The notes beneath the pieces are model-generated. The model ran no database searches, was not told the DNA's origin, and was given only the letters and a program-made list of their open reading frames with translations. From Poriferisodalis sp965198245 (GTDB taxonomy: Bacteria; Actinomycetota; Acidimicrobiia; Acidimicrobiales; Poriferisodalaceae), in the NCBI RefSeq assembly GCF_965198245.1, contig NZ_OZ240249.1:186001-250000 (forward strand): a DNA stretch of 64,000 nt, given 5' to 3'. Position 1 is the stretch's first letter, and each line of letters opens with the position of its first letter. This document shows, one piece after another, positions 39,629 through 47,569 of the stretch. The position numbers and the translations under genes were made by a program.

Positions 39629-40803
39629 CTCTTGTCATCGACAACATCTCCGAGCTGATCACCAACGACCCCGAGCTGGGGGACGGCCCGCTGGGCGTGG
39701 TGACCAATGCGTCGGTCGTCATCGACGGCGACACGGTGCTGGCGGTGGGTCCGTCGGGGGCTGTCGCCGATGAGCGCCTCGACGTCAGCGGCCGGTGCGT
39801 GCTGCCCGGATTCGTCGACTCCCACACCCACTTGGTGTTTGCGGGCGACCGAGCCGAGGAGTTCACCCGGCGGATGGCGGGCGAGCCCTACGACGGGGGC
39901 GGGATCCGGGTCACCACCGACGCCACGCGCAACGCTGGCCGGGACGCTTTGGCGGCCTCGCTTGGCCAGCGGCTGGTCGAAGTGCACCGGGCCGGCACCA
40001 CCACGGTCGAGATCAAGACCGGTTACGGGCTGTCGGTGAGTTCTGAGACCGAGTTGGCCTCACTGGCCGCCGAGGCCAGCCCGGAGGCCACGTTCTTGGG
40101 CGCCCACCTGCTGCCCAGCGAGTACCAGGGCCGGGCCGACGAATACGTCGATCTGGTGTGCGGGCCGATGCTGGACGCGGTCGCGGACCGCGTCCGCTGG
40201 ATCGACGTGTTCTGCGAGACCGGCGCGTTCGATGCCGACCAGTCCCGGGCCGTGCTCGAGGCGGGTCGGACCGCCGGACTGGGGCTGCGTCTGCACGCCA
40301 ACCAGCTCGGCCACGGGCCGGGCGTGCAGCTCGGCGTCGAGATGGGCTGCTCGTCGGTGGACCACTGCACCTACCTCTCCGATGATGACATCGACGCCTT
40401 GGCCGGCAGCGACACCGTCGCCACGTTTCTGCCGGCCACCGACTTCTCCACCCGCCAGCCCTACCCCGACGCCCGGCGGGCCATCGACGCCGGGGTCACG
40501 GTGGCGATGGCTTCGAACTGCAACCCGGGCTCGAGCTACACCACGTCGGTGTCGTTCTGCATCGCCATGGCCGTGCGCGACATGGGCATGACGATCGACG
40601 AGGCCATCGCCGCGGTGACGGTTGGCGGGGCAATGGCGTTAGGCCGGACCGACGTCGGGCGGCTCACCAGCGGCGGTCCGGCCCACATGACCATTCTCGA
40701 CGCGCCAAGCCGCCACCACCTCGCCTACCGGCCGGGCGTCCCATTGATCTGGCGGACCCTGGGGGCCGATTACCGGCTCCCGACCGTCGATGACCCGAAT
40801 TGA
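39625..40803 (+). CDS. hutI: Imidazolonepropionase
   Basis: A 392-aa metal-dependent amidohydrolase opening the imidazolone ring to N-formimidoylglutamate. The signature DSHTHLVFAGDRAEEF and the substrate-site YGLSVSSETELA are present; later metal ligands lie in LRLHANQLGHGPG and SVDHCTYLSDDD, with ASNCNPGSSYT near the end. Start ATG overlaps the hutF stop. The pathway order hutU, hutI, hutF, deformylase is thus fully encoded within 5 kb. Confidence 0.96.
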   Translation: MTLVIDNISELITNDPELGDGPLGVVTNASVVIDGDTVLAVGPSGAVADERLDVSGRCVLPGFVDSHTHLVFAGDRAEEFTRRMAGEPYDGGGIRVTTDATRNAGRDALAASLGQRLVEVHRAGTTTVEIKTGYGLSVSSETELASLAAEASPEATFLGAHLLPSEYQGRADEYVDLVCGPMLDAVADRVRWIDVFCETGAFDADQSRAVLEAGRTAGLGLRLHANQLGHGPGVQLGVEMGCSSVDHCTYLSDDDIDALAGSDTVATFLPATDFSTRQPYPDARRAIDAGVTVAMASNCNPGSSYTTSVSFCIAMAVRDMGMTIDEAIAAVTVGGAMALGRTDVGRLTSGGPAHMTILDAPSRHHLAYRPGVPLIWRTLGADYRLPTVDDPN

Positions 40804-40827
40804 TCCCCAAGCACAAGAGGAAAAGAC

Positions 40828-42306
40828 ATGACCAGCAACATTCCCAACCCCCCCGTCCCCAATCCGACGGAGCACAACCAGTGGTATCCGTTCGCCAACC
40901 GGCCCCTGCCGCCAGAGGTAGACGGGCAAGCGGCTAACCCGGCCGTCATCCCGGTGTTCGACGCCGTGGGATTGCCGAGCCACGCTCGGTTCGTGGTGGT
41001 CGGCGCAGGCGTGCACGGGCTGTCGAGCGCCTACCACCTGGCCATGTACCTCGAGCGCACCGGCAAGGGCTCGGGCAGTGACGTGGTGCTGATCGACAAG
41101 CAAGGCCCGGGTGCGGGCGCTACCGGGCTGGCTTGTGGCTGCATCCGCAACATGTACATGACCGGACCCTTGCACGCCATCTTGCGGGCCAGCGTGGAGG
41201 TGTGGGAGTCCGACCCCGTCAACTTCGGCTTCCAGCAGGTCGGCTACGTGTCAGTGGGCGAGGCGAACCAGACCGAGGACTACCTGAAGCTGCAGGCGTC
41301 GCATAAAGCCAGCGGCTACCCCTCCGACGTTCACACCGGTGCGGAGGCCCGTGCCTTCCTCACCAACCTGTGGCCCGACTTCAAGACCGACAACTGCGAC
41401 GTGGTGCTGCACGAGCACCGCTCCGGGTACGCCGGCACCCACATGGCGGTGTGGGGCCTGGACCAGAAGTGCCGGCAGTGGGGTGTGCAGCGGGTGTACG
41501 GCGCCACCGTGACCGGTTACCAGCTCGACAACTCAGGCTCGGTCACCGCAGTGGAGACCGACCAGGGGTCGATCACCTGCGAGCAGGTGGTGGTGGGCGC
41601 AGGGGCGTGGACGCCGACGCACTGGGAGTGGCTCGGCGGCCCCTCGCACCTCGATGTGCTGTACCCCGACGGCCATGTCGAGGACCAGATGGACATGTGG
41701 ACCTACTGGCGTCTGCTGGAGGGCGAGGTCCTGCTGCCTCCCGGTGTCGACTTCCGCACAGCCCAGCACAAAGACTCGCCGGTGCTGCATGTTGAGCTCA
41801 TGAACACGCCGGTGTACTCCGACGACGGCAGGTTCCTCAAGGACCACTTCTACTCCTACACGCGCTATGCCGCGGAGCGGGTGGGCGCGCCCGGCCTGCA
41901 AGGCGGGACGATCCCGATCAAGATCGGGCCGCGAGCCGACGTGGAGCCCTACGGCCACCTGAACGACGCGTATCAGGCCGAGGAATGGTTCGCCGACTAT
42001 TACTGCGCGACGTTGGGCATGCTGTTCAAGCGCCTGGAGAACGTGCGGCCCTTCTTCAAGGAGCGTCGCAATGGCGGCATCGGGGCGTTCACTCCCGACA
42101 ACGTGCCGGTGTTCGACTATGTGGCCGACAACGCGTGGGTGATCGCCGACTCCAACCATGGGTTCAAGATGATCGGGGTGGGCAAGCTCACCGCCGAGAT
42201 GATGGTGCACGGCGACAAGCCCGAAGAGCTCAAGCCGTTCACGCTTGACCGCTACCGCACCGGCGCCACGTTCGGCGACCGCAACTCCAACTGCCCCTGG
42301 GTCTAG
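40828..42306 (+). CDS. FAD-dependent oxidoreductase (DAO/DadA-like) in the hut operon
   Basis: A 492-aa flavoprotein with a ~55-aa N-terminal extension (MTSNIPNPPVPNPTEHNQWY) before the dinucleotide fold FVVVGAGVHGLSSAYHLAMY and the acidic end VVLIDKQ. A GAGATGLACGCIRNMYM segment follows, and the C-terminal FAD site is GIGAFTPDNVPVFDYVADNA. It resembles glycine/D-amino-acid or dimethylglycine oxidases. It starts 24 nt after hutI with a good AGAGGAAAAG ribosome site, so it is probably the operon's last gene. Its substrate may be an N-methylated or modified histidine-related amine, but this is inference. Confidence 0.8.
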   Translation: MTSNIPNPPVPNPTEHNQWYPFANRPLPPEVDGQAANPAVIPVFDAVGLPSHARFVVVGAGVHGLSSAYHLAMYLERTGKGSGSDVVLIDKQGPGAGATGLACGCIRNMYMTGPLHAILRASVEVWESDPVNFGFQQVGYVSVGEANQTEDYLKLQASHKASGYPSDVHTGAEARAFLTNLWPDFKTDNCDVVLHEHRSGYAGTHMAVWGLDQKCRQWGVQRVYGATVTGYQLDNSGSVTAVETDQGSITCEQVVVGAGAWTPTHWEWLGGPSHLDVLYPDGHVEDQMDMWTYWRLLEGEVLLPPGVDFRTAQHKDSPVLHVELMNTPVYSDDGRFLKDHFYSYTRYAAERVGAPGLQGGTIPIKIGPRADVEPYGHLNDAYQAEEWFADYYCATLGMLFKRLENVRPFFKERRNGGIGAFTPDNVPVFDYVADNAWVIADSNHGFKMIGVGKLTAEMMVHGDKPEELKPFTLDRYRTGATFGDRNSNCPWV

Positions 42307-42359
42307 CCCGCCGCCGGCCTCGCGCCGTTCGAGCAATCCGGCGGTGACGCTGGCGTTGC

Positions 42360-43337
42360 TCAGCGAATGAGGCGGCGCAGCGACTTCAGCCAGTCATCTG
42401 ACGAGGTCCAGGCCTCCTCGGTGACTCGCTCGCGACCCGACGAGTTGCCGTTCGCCGTGGGGAACGAACCGAGGAACTTCACGTCGCGCTGCTTCATCTT
42501 GAGGGCGCGCAGGCAGTCCGCCACCACCTCGTCGGAGATGTGACCCTCGAAGTCGAGCAGAAAGCAGTACTCGCCGAGGCCCCGTCGCGTCGGGCGCGAT
42601 TCCAGCCGGGACAGGTCGAGACGGCGGGCCTCGAACTCCATGAGAATGCCGAGCAGGCTGCCCGGCTCATTGTGGTTCTGGAACACCACGATGCTGGTCT
42701 TGTCGTTGCCGCTGGCGGGCGGCACCTGGCCTTTCGCCAGCAGCAGGAAGCGGGTCTGGTTGTCGCGGTGGTCCTCGATTGATTCCACGACGGTTTCCAG
42801 GCCATATATCTGGGCCGCGGTCGGGCTGGCGATTGCGGCCACGCCGACCGACTGTTCTTCAGCGATGCGACGGGCCGCGAGGGCGGTCGAGGTGGCCGCT
42901 TCGATTTCAGCATTGGGGAGTTGGCCGTGCAGGAACGCTCGACACTGGGCAATGGCCACGGGGAACGACAGCACCGTGTGGATAGCCGAGAGGTCATCGG
43001 CGGTGGCCGTGCCGGGCAGTGTCATCAGGTCCAGTTGCACGTTCACCACGACTTCGCGCTGGATGAGGAAGTCGAAGTCGAACGCGAGCGCGTCCTGGGT
43101 GACGTTGACAGCGCCTTCGATGGCGTTCTCGACGGGTACGAACCCGTAGTCGACCGCTCCGTCGTCAAGCGCAGAGAGCACCTCGGGGACCGAGATCAGC
43201 GGCACGAGCGCGGCCTGAGACAGGTCAGACTGGGTGGCGAGGGCAGCTTCGGTGAAAGTGCCGTGCGGGCCCATGTAGCCGATCCGCGTCGAGGGCGGCA
43301 CGCTCGGAACACCTGATGGAGAGCCGGCTGAAGCCAT
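42360..43337 (-). CDS. pheA: Prephenate dehydratase
   Basis: A 325-aa enzyme making phenylpyruvate from prephenate in phenylalanine biosynthesis. It has GYMGPHGTFTEAAL at the start, PVENAIEGAVNVTQDAL, the catalytic TRF in RDNQTRFLLLA, and a C-terminal ACT domain for phenylalanine feedback with the ESRP motif (LESRPTRRGLGEYCFLLDF). The length is normal for a monofunctional actinobacterial PheA, with a ~40-aa tail after the ACT domain. It is convergent with the hut operon. Confidence 0.95.
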   Translation of the reverse strand: MASAGSPSGVPSVPPSTRIGYMGPHGTFTEAALATQSDLSQAALVPLISVPEVLSALDDGAVDYGFVPVENAIEGAVNVTQDALAFDFDFLIQREVVVNVQLDLMTLPGTATADDLSAIHTVLSFPVAIAQCRAFLHGQLPNAEIEAATSTALAARRIAEEQSVGVAAIASPTAAQIYGLETVVESIEDHRDNQTRFLLLAKGQVPPASGNDKTSIVVFQNHNEPGSLLGILMEFEARRLDLSRLESRPTRRGLGEYCFLLDFEGHISDEVVADCLRALKMKQRDVKFLGSFPTANGNSSGRERVTEEAWTSSDDWLKSLRRLIR

Positions 43338-43366
43338 CGGGGCAGGATACGCCCGGTGCCTGACGC

Positions 43367-44161
43367 TTATGACTCGGAGCGGGCATCAATCGCGTGGATG
43401 ATGGCTTCTGCCGCAGCACGTCCGGCGTCGATGGAAGAGCCCGCTGGCCACTCGGCAACCAATGGAGCGAGATCCGATGCGAACGCTGAAGTCTCAAGCT
43501 TTTGGTCGAGATTGTCCATGGCTCGGGCCGCCGACCAGCCGTCTGGACGGTACGTGTCAAAGCAGGCTGCAATGTCCCCGGGATCAAGACCGAGATGGTT
43601 CACGGCGAGCCAGAGGTCGAACAGGTCGCGACCCTTGCTGCGCTGGTAGAGCGCCCGGATCTTCGTGGCCATCATTTCCGGTGCGGAGAAGGTCGGGACA
43701 TCTGATGCGCCTCGAAACCACGGGCTGTCCACGACACAGGGTCGAGTGACGATTGGTCGTGCTGGAGAACGCTCGAACGTGTTGATCTCGACCTTCGCGT
43801 GAAACGGTCCGCCACTCTCGTACCGTGCGCGCAGCCGGGCCTTTGGGTGCTGCGTCCGGGTGTCAGTGCGAACGTCGTCGAAGCCGACTGTTTCGGCGAT
43901 TTCCCGGATGGCATCCAAGACGCCGCCGATCCCGCCGCCGCAGCGCCGCACGTAGTCCAAGTCTTCGCTGTAGCGCCAAGGTCGGTCGAGCCAGAGCTTG
44001 TGCAAGCAGGTGCTGCCCCGGAAGACCAGTTCCTGACCCAGCAACGGATGTCGAGCGATCTCGACGATGAGTCGGGAGAGCACGAGGTCCTGTTCGACGT
44101 GCTCGGCGCTCACCCACGGGACCTGTGTTCGCCAGTGAGCAATGTCGGCACGTGTGATCAC
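43367..44161 (-). CDS. abiEii: AbiEii-family nucleotidyltransferase toxin
   Basis: A 264-aa protein with the four AbiEii motifs in order: LVFRGSTCLHKLW with SEDLDYV (nucleotidyltransferase site), AKVEINTFE, and EMMATKIRALYQRSKGRDLFDL. In AbiE phage-defence systems this transferase arrests growth unless neutralised by AbiEi. Start GTG 44161 overlaps the antitoxin stop by 4 nt (GTGA). No frameshift or lost residue is seen, so the toxin should be functional. It lies 30 nt upstream of pheA on the same strand but is unlikely to share its function. Confidence 0.9.
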   Translation of the reverse strand: MITRADIAHWRTQVPWVSAEHVEQDLVLSRLIVEIARHPLLGQELVFRGSTCLHKLWLDRPWRYSEDLDYVRRCGGGIGGVLDAIREIAETVGFDDVRTDTRTQHPKARLRARYESGGPFHAKVEINTFERSPARPIVTRPCVVDSPWFRGASDVPTFSAPEMMATKIRALYQRSKGRDLFDLWLAVNHLGLDPGDIAACFDTYRPDGWSAARAMDNLDQKLETSAFASDLAPLVAEWPAGSSIDAGRAAAEAIIHAIDARSES

Positions 44162-44973
44162 AGGTCGTGCTCCACTGCCGCGTTCACCACTATCCGCCAG
44201 CGTTGGTCGCGTGCACCATCACCTGGCCCGCCGGGTACGAGCGGCGCCCAATCCGTGCTCGACATGAGCGTGAGTTCGTCGAGCACATCTGCTACCGAAG
44301 TCTCGACACCCGTCTCAACGGCCATGTACTCCAGCAGGTAACCGGCGCGCTGCACCGCAGCAGCCGGGAAAGCTGCCGCTGCTGCCGGCAGCGACTCGAT
44401 GTCGAGCAAGCGTGAGATGAGGAGATCACCAATCACCGTTGCGACGTTCGATACGCCACCGCCTCGGCCCGGCGAGTCGGCGAGGTCCAAGACGGTCGTT
44501 GACGATGTCGACACCGTGACCCGTCCTGTCGGCGTGTTGGACTGTTGCGTAGCGCGTTGGTCAGTGGCAGCTCGCTGGATGAAGCTGATACGGCTTCCGC
44601 CGATCTGCCGATCACGCAATCGCGCCGAGGCCACCACCTGCAGGATCATGGAAGGATGGTGCGCGGCTCCGTAGATCGCTGCTGCGGAAAGGAATCCTAC
44701 GTAGTAAGTGTGACGGAGGTGTCGCATGAGCGGGTGGATGTAGTGCAGTGGCGGTGGCGCTCCTGCGTCCCGGAACTCCGGTGGTACGGGCACCCAGGCA
44801 CCCTTGGTGACTGAAGTCATCTTGCGTGCTTGTCGTGCACGACTCAGACTCGCCCAAACCTCAGACGGTTCGATATTCAACAGATCGGCAGCGTCGCGGG
44901 AAGTGACAAAATGACGGCCTTGCCCAATCAACCAATCGGCAAGATTGTTTGGCGTCACGGTCCGGCGAGTCAC
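44158..44973 (-). CDS. abiEi: AbiEi-family antitoxin and autorepressor
   Basis: About 271 aa. The N-terminal winged-helix region (NNLADWLIGQGRHFVTSRDA; LLNIEPSEVWASLSRARQAR) and the middle LRHTYYVGFLSAAAIYGAAH with VASARLRDR match AbiEi. AbiEi both neutralises AbiEii and represses its own promoter. Candidate starts are GTG 44973 (chosen), GTG 44958, and TTG 45000; the last falls inside the operator-like repeat. It is translationally coupled to the toxin. Confidence 0.87.
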   Translation of the reverse strand: MTRRTVTPNNLADWLIGQGRHFVTSRDAADLLNIEPSEVWASLSRARQARKMTSVTKGAWVPVPPEFRDAGAPPPLHYIHPLMRHLRHTYYVGFLSAAAIYGAAHHPSMILQVVASARLRDRQIGGSRISFIQRAATDQRATQQSNTPTGRVTVSTSSTTVLDLADSPGRGGGVSNVATVIGDLLISRLLDIESLPAAAAAFPAAAVQRAGYLLEYMAVETGVETSVADVLDELTLMSSTDWAPLVPGGPGDGARDQRWRIVVNAAVEHDL

Positions 44974-44983
44974 AAGATTCAAA

Positions 44984-45018
44984 GTATCAAAACCTAGCAA
45001 TTTGTAAAGGTTTGATAC
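44984..45018. promoter_or_regulatory. Inverted repeat at the abiE promoter
   Basis: GTATCAAAACCT (44984-44995) and AGGTTTGATAC (45008-45018) are inverted repeats differing by one base insertion, around a 12-nt AT-rich centre. AbiEi antitoxins are known to bind inverted repeats in their own promoter. A GATACT -10-like box on the minus strand overlaps the repeat, 9 nt before GTG 44973, which also allows a leaderless start. Confidence 0.6.
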
Positions 45019-45219
45019 GTAAAATCCGTTATGGGAGAGAAGTGCACATACGGTAGGAATCGCAACAGGTCAGATAGCTCAGCATCCGATCCAGGTGATG
45101 CCGAGTGACGCCCCGCGCAGTGCCAGCGAGATCGGATCGGTTGCCGCAAGGGTGACCGTGAGCGCACCGACGGCCTTCGAGGGTTCGTCAGGACATCCCA
45201 GCAGGTAGAACGGCAGCCA

Positions 45220-46026
45220 ATGGACGCACAACAGCTCGCCGATCTGCTGGCCGAGGTGCGTGACGGGACGGTGCCTGCGGACGAAGCGCTAGCGCGTCTG
45301 CGCCGCCTGCCCTATGCCGAGGTCGCCGGGGCGCGCATCGATCATCACCGATCACTGCGGACCGGTCATCCCGAAGCCGTCTATGGGCCGGGCAAATCGC
45401 CCACTCAGTGCGCTCGGATAGTGGCGGAGATGCTGAGCGGGGGCTCGGGACCGGTGCTGATGACGCGTGCACAGCCCGACCAGGTGACCGCCGCGCTGGC
45501 GGCGTGCCCAGGGGGGACGGCGCATCGGCCGGATGATCGAGGTCCAGATTCTGCTGACAGCACGGCGTTGGCGACGGTGGTGTGGCGGGTGGGAAACGCT
45601 CGCACTGAACGAGTGGTGGTGGCCTCGGCCGGCACCGCAGACGGTCCGGTGGCGTGCGAGGCGTTGGCCGTGCTCAGCGCCTTCGGCATCAGTGCTGCGT
45701 TGGTGTGCGACATCGGTCTGGCCGGGCTGCATCGGTTCCTCGAAGAGATCGACACCCTGGCCGCAGCCGACGCAGTCATCGTCGTGGCAGGCATGGAGGG
45801 AGCGCTGGCCACCGCAGTCGCCGGTGTGACGCCCGCACCCGTCATCGCGGTGCCGACCAGTGCCGGCTACGGCGCTGCTCTCGAAGGTGTCACCGCGCTG
45901 CTGGCCATGCATGCGTCGTGTGCTGCAGGCATCACCGTGGTGGGCATCGACAACGGATTCGGTGCCGCCATGGCTGCGATGCGCATCTTGGAGCTGGCTG
46001 CCCGCTCCCACGGCGGATCCGAGTAA
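45220..46026 (+). CDS. larB: LarB, pyridinium biscarboxylic acid synthase of nickel-pincer cofactor
   Basis: A 268-aa protein that carboxylates and hydrolyses nicotinic acid adenine dinucleotide, the first step of the nickel-pincer nucleotide pathway. Evidence: the N-terminal LPYAEVAGARIDHHRSLRTG and EAVYGPGKSPTQC, then a PurE-like domain with SAGTADGPVACEA, VVAGMEGALATAVAG and PVIAVPTSAGYGA. The stop overlaps the larC ATG (TAATG). The 200 bp between the abiE repeat and this gene hold only a short open stretch on the minus strand with no start. Confidence 0.93.
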   Translation: MDAQQLADLLAEVRDGTVPADEALARLRRLPYAEVAGARIDHHRSLRTGHPEAVYGPGKSPTQCARIVAEMLSGGSGPVLMTRAQPDQVTAALAACPGGTAHRPDDRGPDSADSTALATVVWRVGNARTERVVVASAGTADGPVACEALAVLSAFGISAALVCDIGLAGLHRFLEEIDTLAAADAVIVVAGMEGALATAVAGVTPAPVIAVPTSAGYGAALEGVTALLAMHASCAAGITVVGIDNGFGAAMAAMRILELAARSHGGSE

Positions 46027-47363
46027 TGCACGACAACCCGTCGGCCAGCCCGCGGATTGCTGAGGCGCGTGAGCCGGCGAACGTCGAGACTGTCCCCGCC
46101 GGCAGCACTGGATCGCCCGCGTCGGGAGGCATCGTGGCGTGGTTCGACCCGGTCTCGGGCATTGCAGGCGACATGGCGCTTGGCGCATTGCTCGATGCGG
46201 GCGCTGACCTGGGGTATGTGGTTGCCCAACTGCAGACGCTTGGCCTCGACGGCTGGCAACTGGACACCGAACGGGTCAGGCGGAACGAGCTCGCCGCAAC
46301 GCGGGCAATCGTTGATGCCCCCGAGGGGCATCACCACCGCCGCTGGCGCGACATCCGGGCGCTGCTGATCGCAGCACCGCTCGCCGAGCGCGTCAGGCAG
46401 CGGGCTCTTGCGGTGTTCGGGGCGCTGGCCGAAGCCGAAGGCCAGATCCACGGCATGGCGGCCGAAGAGGTGCATTTCCACGAAGTCGGCGCGCTCGACG
46501 CCATTGTGGACATCGTCGGCGTGTGCGCAGCTCTCGAATCGCTCGCAGTGGACTCAGTGCGCTGCGGCCCGGTCGCGGTGGGCAAGGGCACGATCAACGC
46601 TGCCCACGGCGTGCTGCCGAACCCGCCGCCCGCGGTGGTGAACCTGCTGGCAGGACGCCCGATCGTCGGCGTCGACATCGACATGGAGCTCACCACGCCC
46701 ACAGGCGCCGCCATCGTTGCCGCCTTGGCTGAGCACTTTGGGCCGGCACCGGCCATGACGCTCGCCTGCGCCGGTTTCGGCGCAGGCACCCGGGAGCTGC
46801 CGGGGCGTCCAAACGTCACCGGCGTGCTGATCGGCGCCGAGATCGGGGCCGAGGCCGATCAGACCACGCCACAGCTGGCCGCTGCCATGGGGGCCCTCGA
46901 GGGAGCCGACGCCACCGAAGAGTTGGTCGAGCTGGCTGTCAACCTCGACGACGTCTCGGGCGAGGTGCTGGGCCATGCGCTGGACGAATTGCTGGCCGCT
47001 GGAGCGCTTGACGCCTGGGCCGCCCCGATCGTGATGAAGAAGGGCCGCCCGGCGCACACACTGATGGCGCTGTGCCGAGCCGAAGACGTGACCCGTCTTG
47101 CCGACCTCTGCGCACGGCTCACCGGCACGCTGGGTCTTCGCGCACGCCCGGTGGTGCGCACAGCGCTCGAACGGCACACATCGACCGTGCACGTCGAGGG
47201 GCACGCCGTCAGCGTCAAGCACGGCCCTCACCGCAGCAAACCGGAGTGGTCCGACGTGGTAGCCGCGGCCGAGGCCCTTGGCTGCACGCCAGCCGATGTC
47301 GCACGGGCGGCTGGGCTGCTGGCCGCTGCTGATCCGCCCGACCGTGACGACCTCCCGACCTGA
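46026..47363 (+). CDS. larC: LarC, nickel insertion protein
   Basis: A 445-aa nickel insertase that finishes the pincer cofactor. The family blocks WFDPVSGIAGDMALGALLDA, the His-rich EEVHFHEVGALDAIVDIVG, and GVLPNPPPAVVNLLAG are present, followed by the C-terminal domain LAVNLDDVSGEVLGHAL and PIVMKKGRPAHTL. It is one continuous frame, unlike the frameshift-split larC of some lactobacilli. larA and larE are not in the window, so the client racemase/epimerase must lie elsewhere. Confidence 0.93.
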   Translation: MHDNPSASPRIAEAREPANVETVPAGSTGSPASGGIVAWFDPVSGIAGDMALGALLDAGADLGYVVAQLQTLGLDGWQLDTERVRRNELAATRAIVDAPEGHHHRRWRDIRALLIAAPLAERVRQRALAVFGALAEAEGQIHGMAAEEVHFHEVGALDAIVDIVGVCAALESLAVDSVRCGPVAVGKGTINAAHGVLPNPPPAVVNLLAGRPIVGVDIDMELTTPTGAAIVAALAEHFGPAPAMTLACAGFGAGTRELPGRPNVTGVLIGAEIGAEADQTTPQLAAAMGALEGADATEELVELAVNLDDVSGEVLGHALDELLAAGALDAWAAPIVMKKGRPAHTLMALCRAEDVTRLADLCARLTGTLGLRARPVVRTALERHTSTVHVEGHAVSVKHGPHRSKPEWSDVVAAAEALGCTPADVARAAGLLAAADPPDRDDLPT

Positions 47364-47450
47364 GGGGAAACCTCTTGAAGCCCTACAGGTACCGTCTCCT
47401 AGACTGTCTGGGCGCCATCGGGCCGTCCGGCCCGGTTCCGGCGAGGATCA

Positions 47451-47524
47451 GCGCTTGTAGCTCAATTGGATAGAGCATCTGACTACGGATCAGAAGGTTG
47501 GGGGTTCGAGTCCCTCCAAGCGCG
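47451..47524 (+). tRNA. tRNA-Arg(ACG)
   Basis: Acceptor GCGCTTG/CAAGCGC, D-arm AGCTCAATTGGATAGAGC, anticodon loop CTACGGA (anticodon ACG), and T-arm GGGGGTTCGAGTCCCTC. CCA is not encoded. A TAGACT box lies about 50 nt upstream. Confidence 0.96.
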
Positions 47525-47569
47525 CTGAGGGGCATGGCAGCTAGCCCGCGGCATGCTGACCGGCGGAGC

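Noticed and set aside
43367..45060. AbiE locus as a repeat-bounded mobile island
   Set aside because: No direct or inverted repeats, integrase or tRNA were found at its edges; only the composition hints at transfer.
45061..45219. Short minus-strand open stretch before larB
   Set aside because: It encodes a plausible-looking ~45-residue stretch but has no start codon, ribosome site or recognisable family.
47421..47434. GGGCCG/CGGCCC hairpin before tRNA-Arg
   Set aside because: The stem is only 6 bp with a 2-nt loop, which is expected by chance in GC-rich DNA; no regulatory context.
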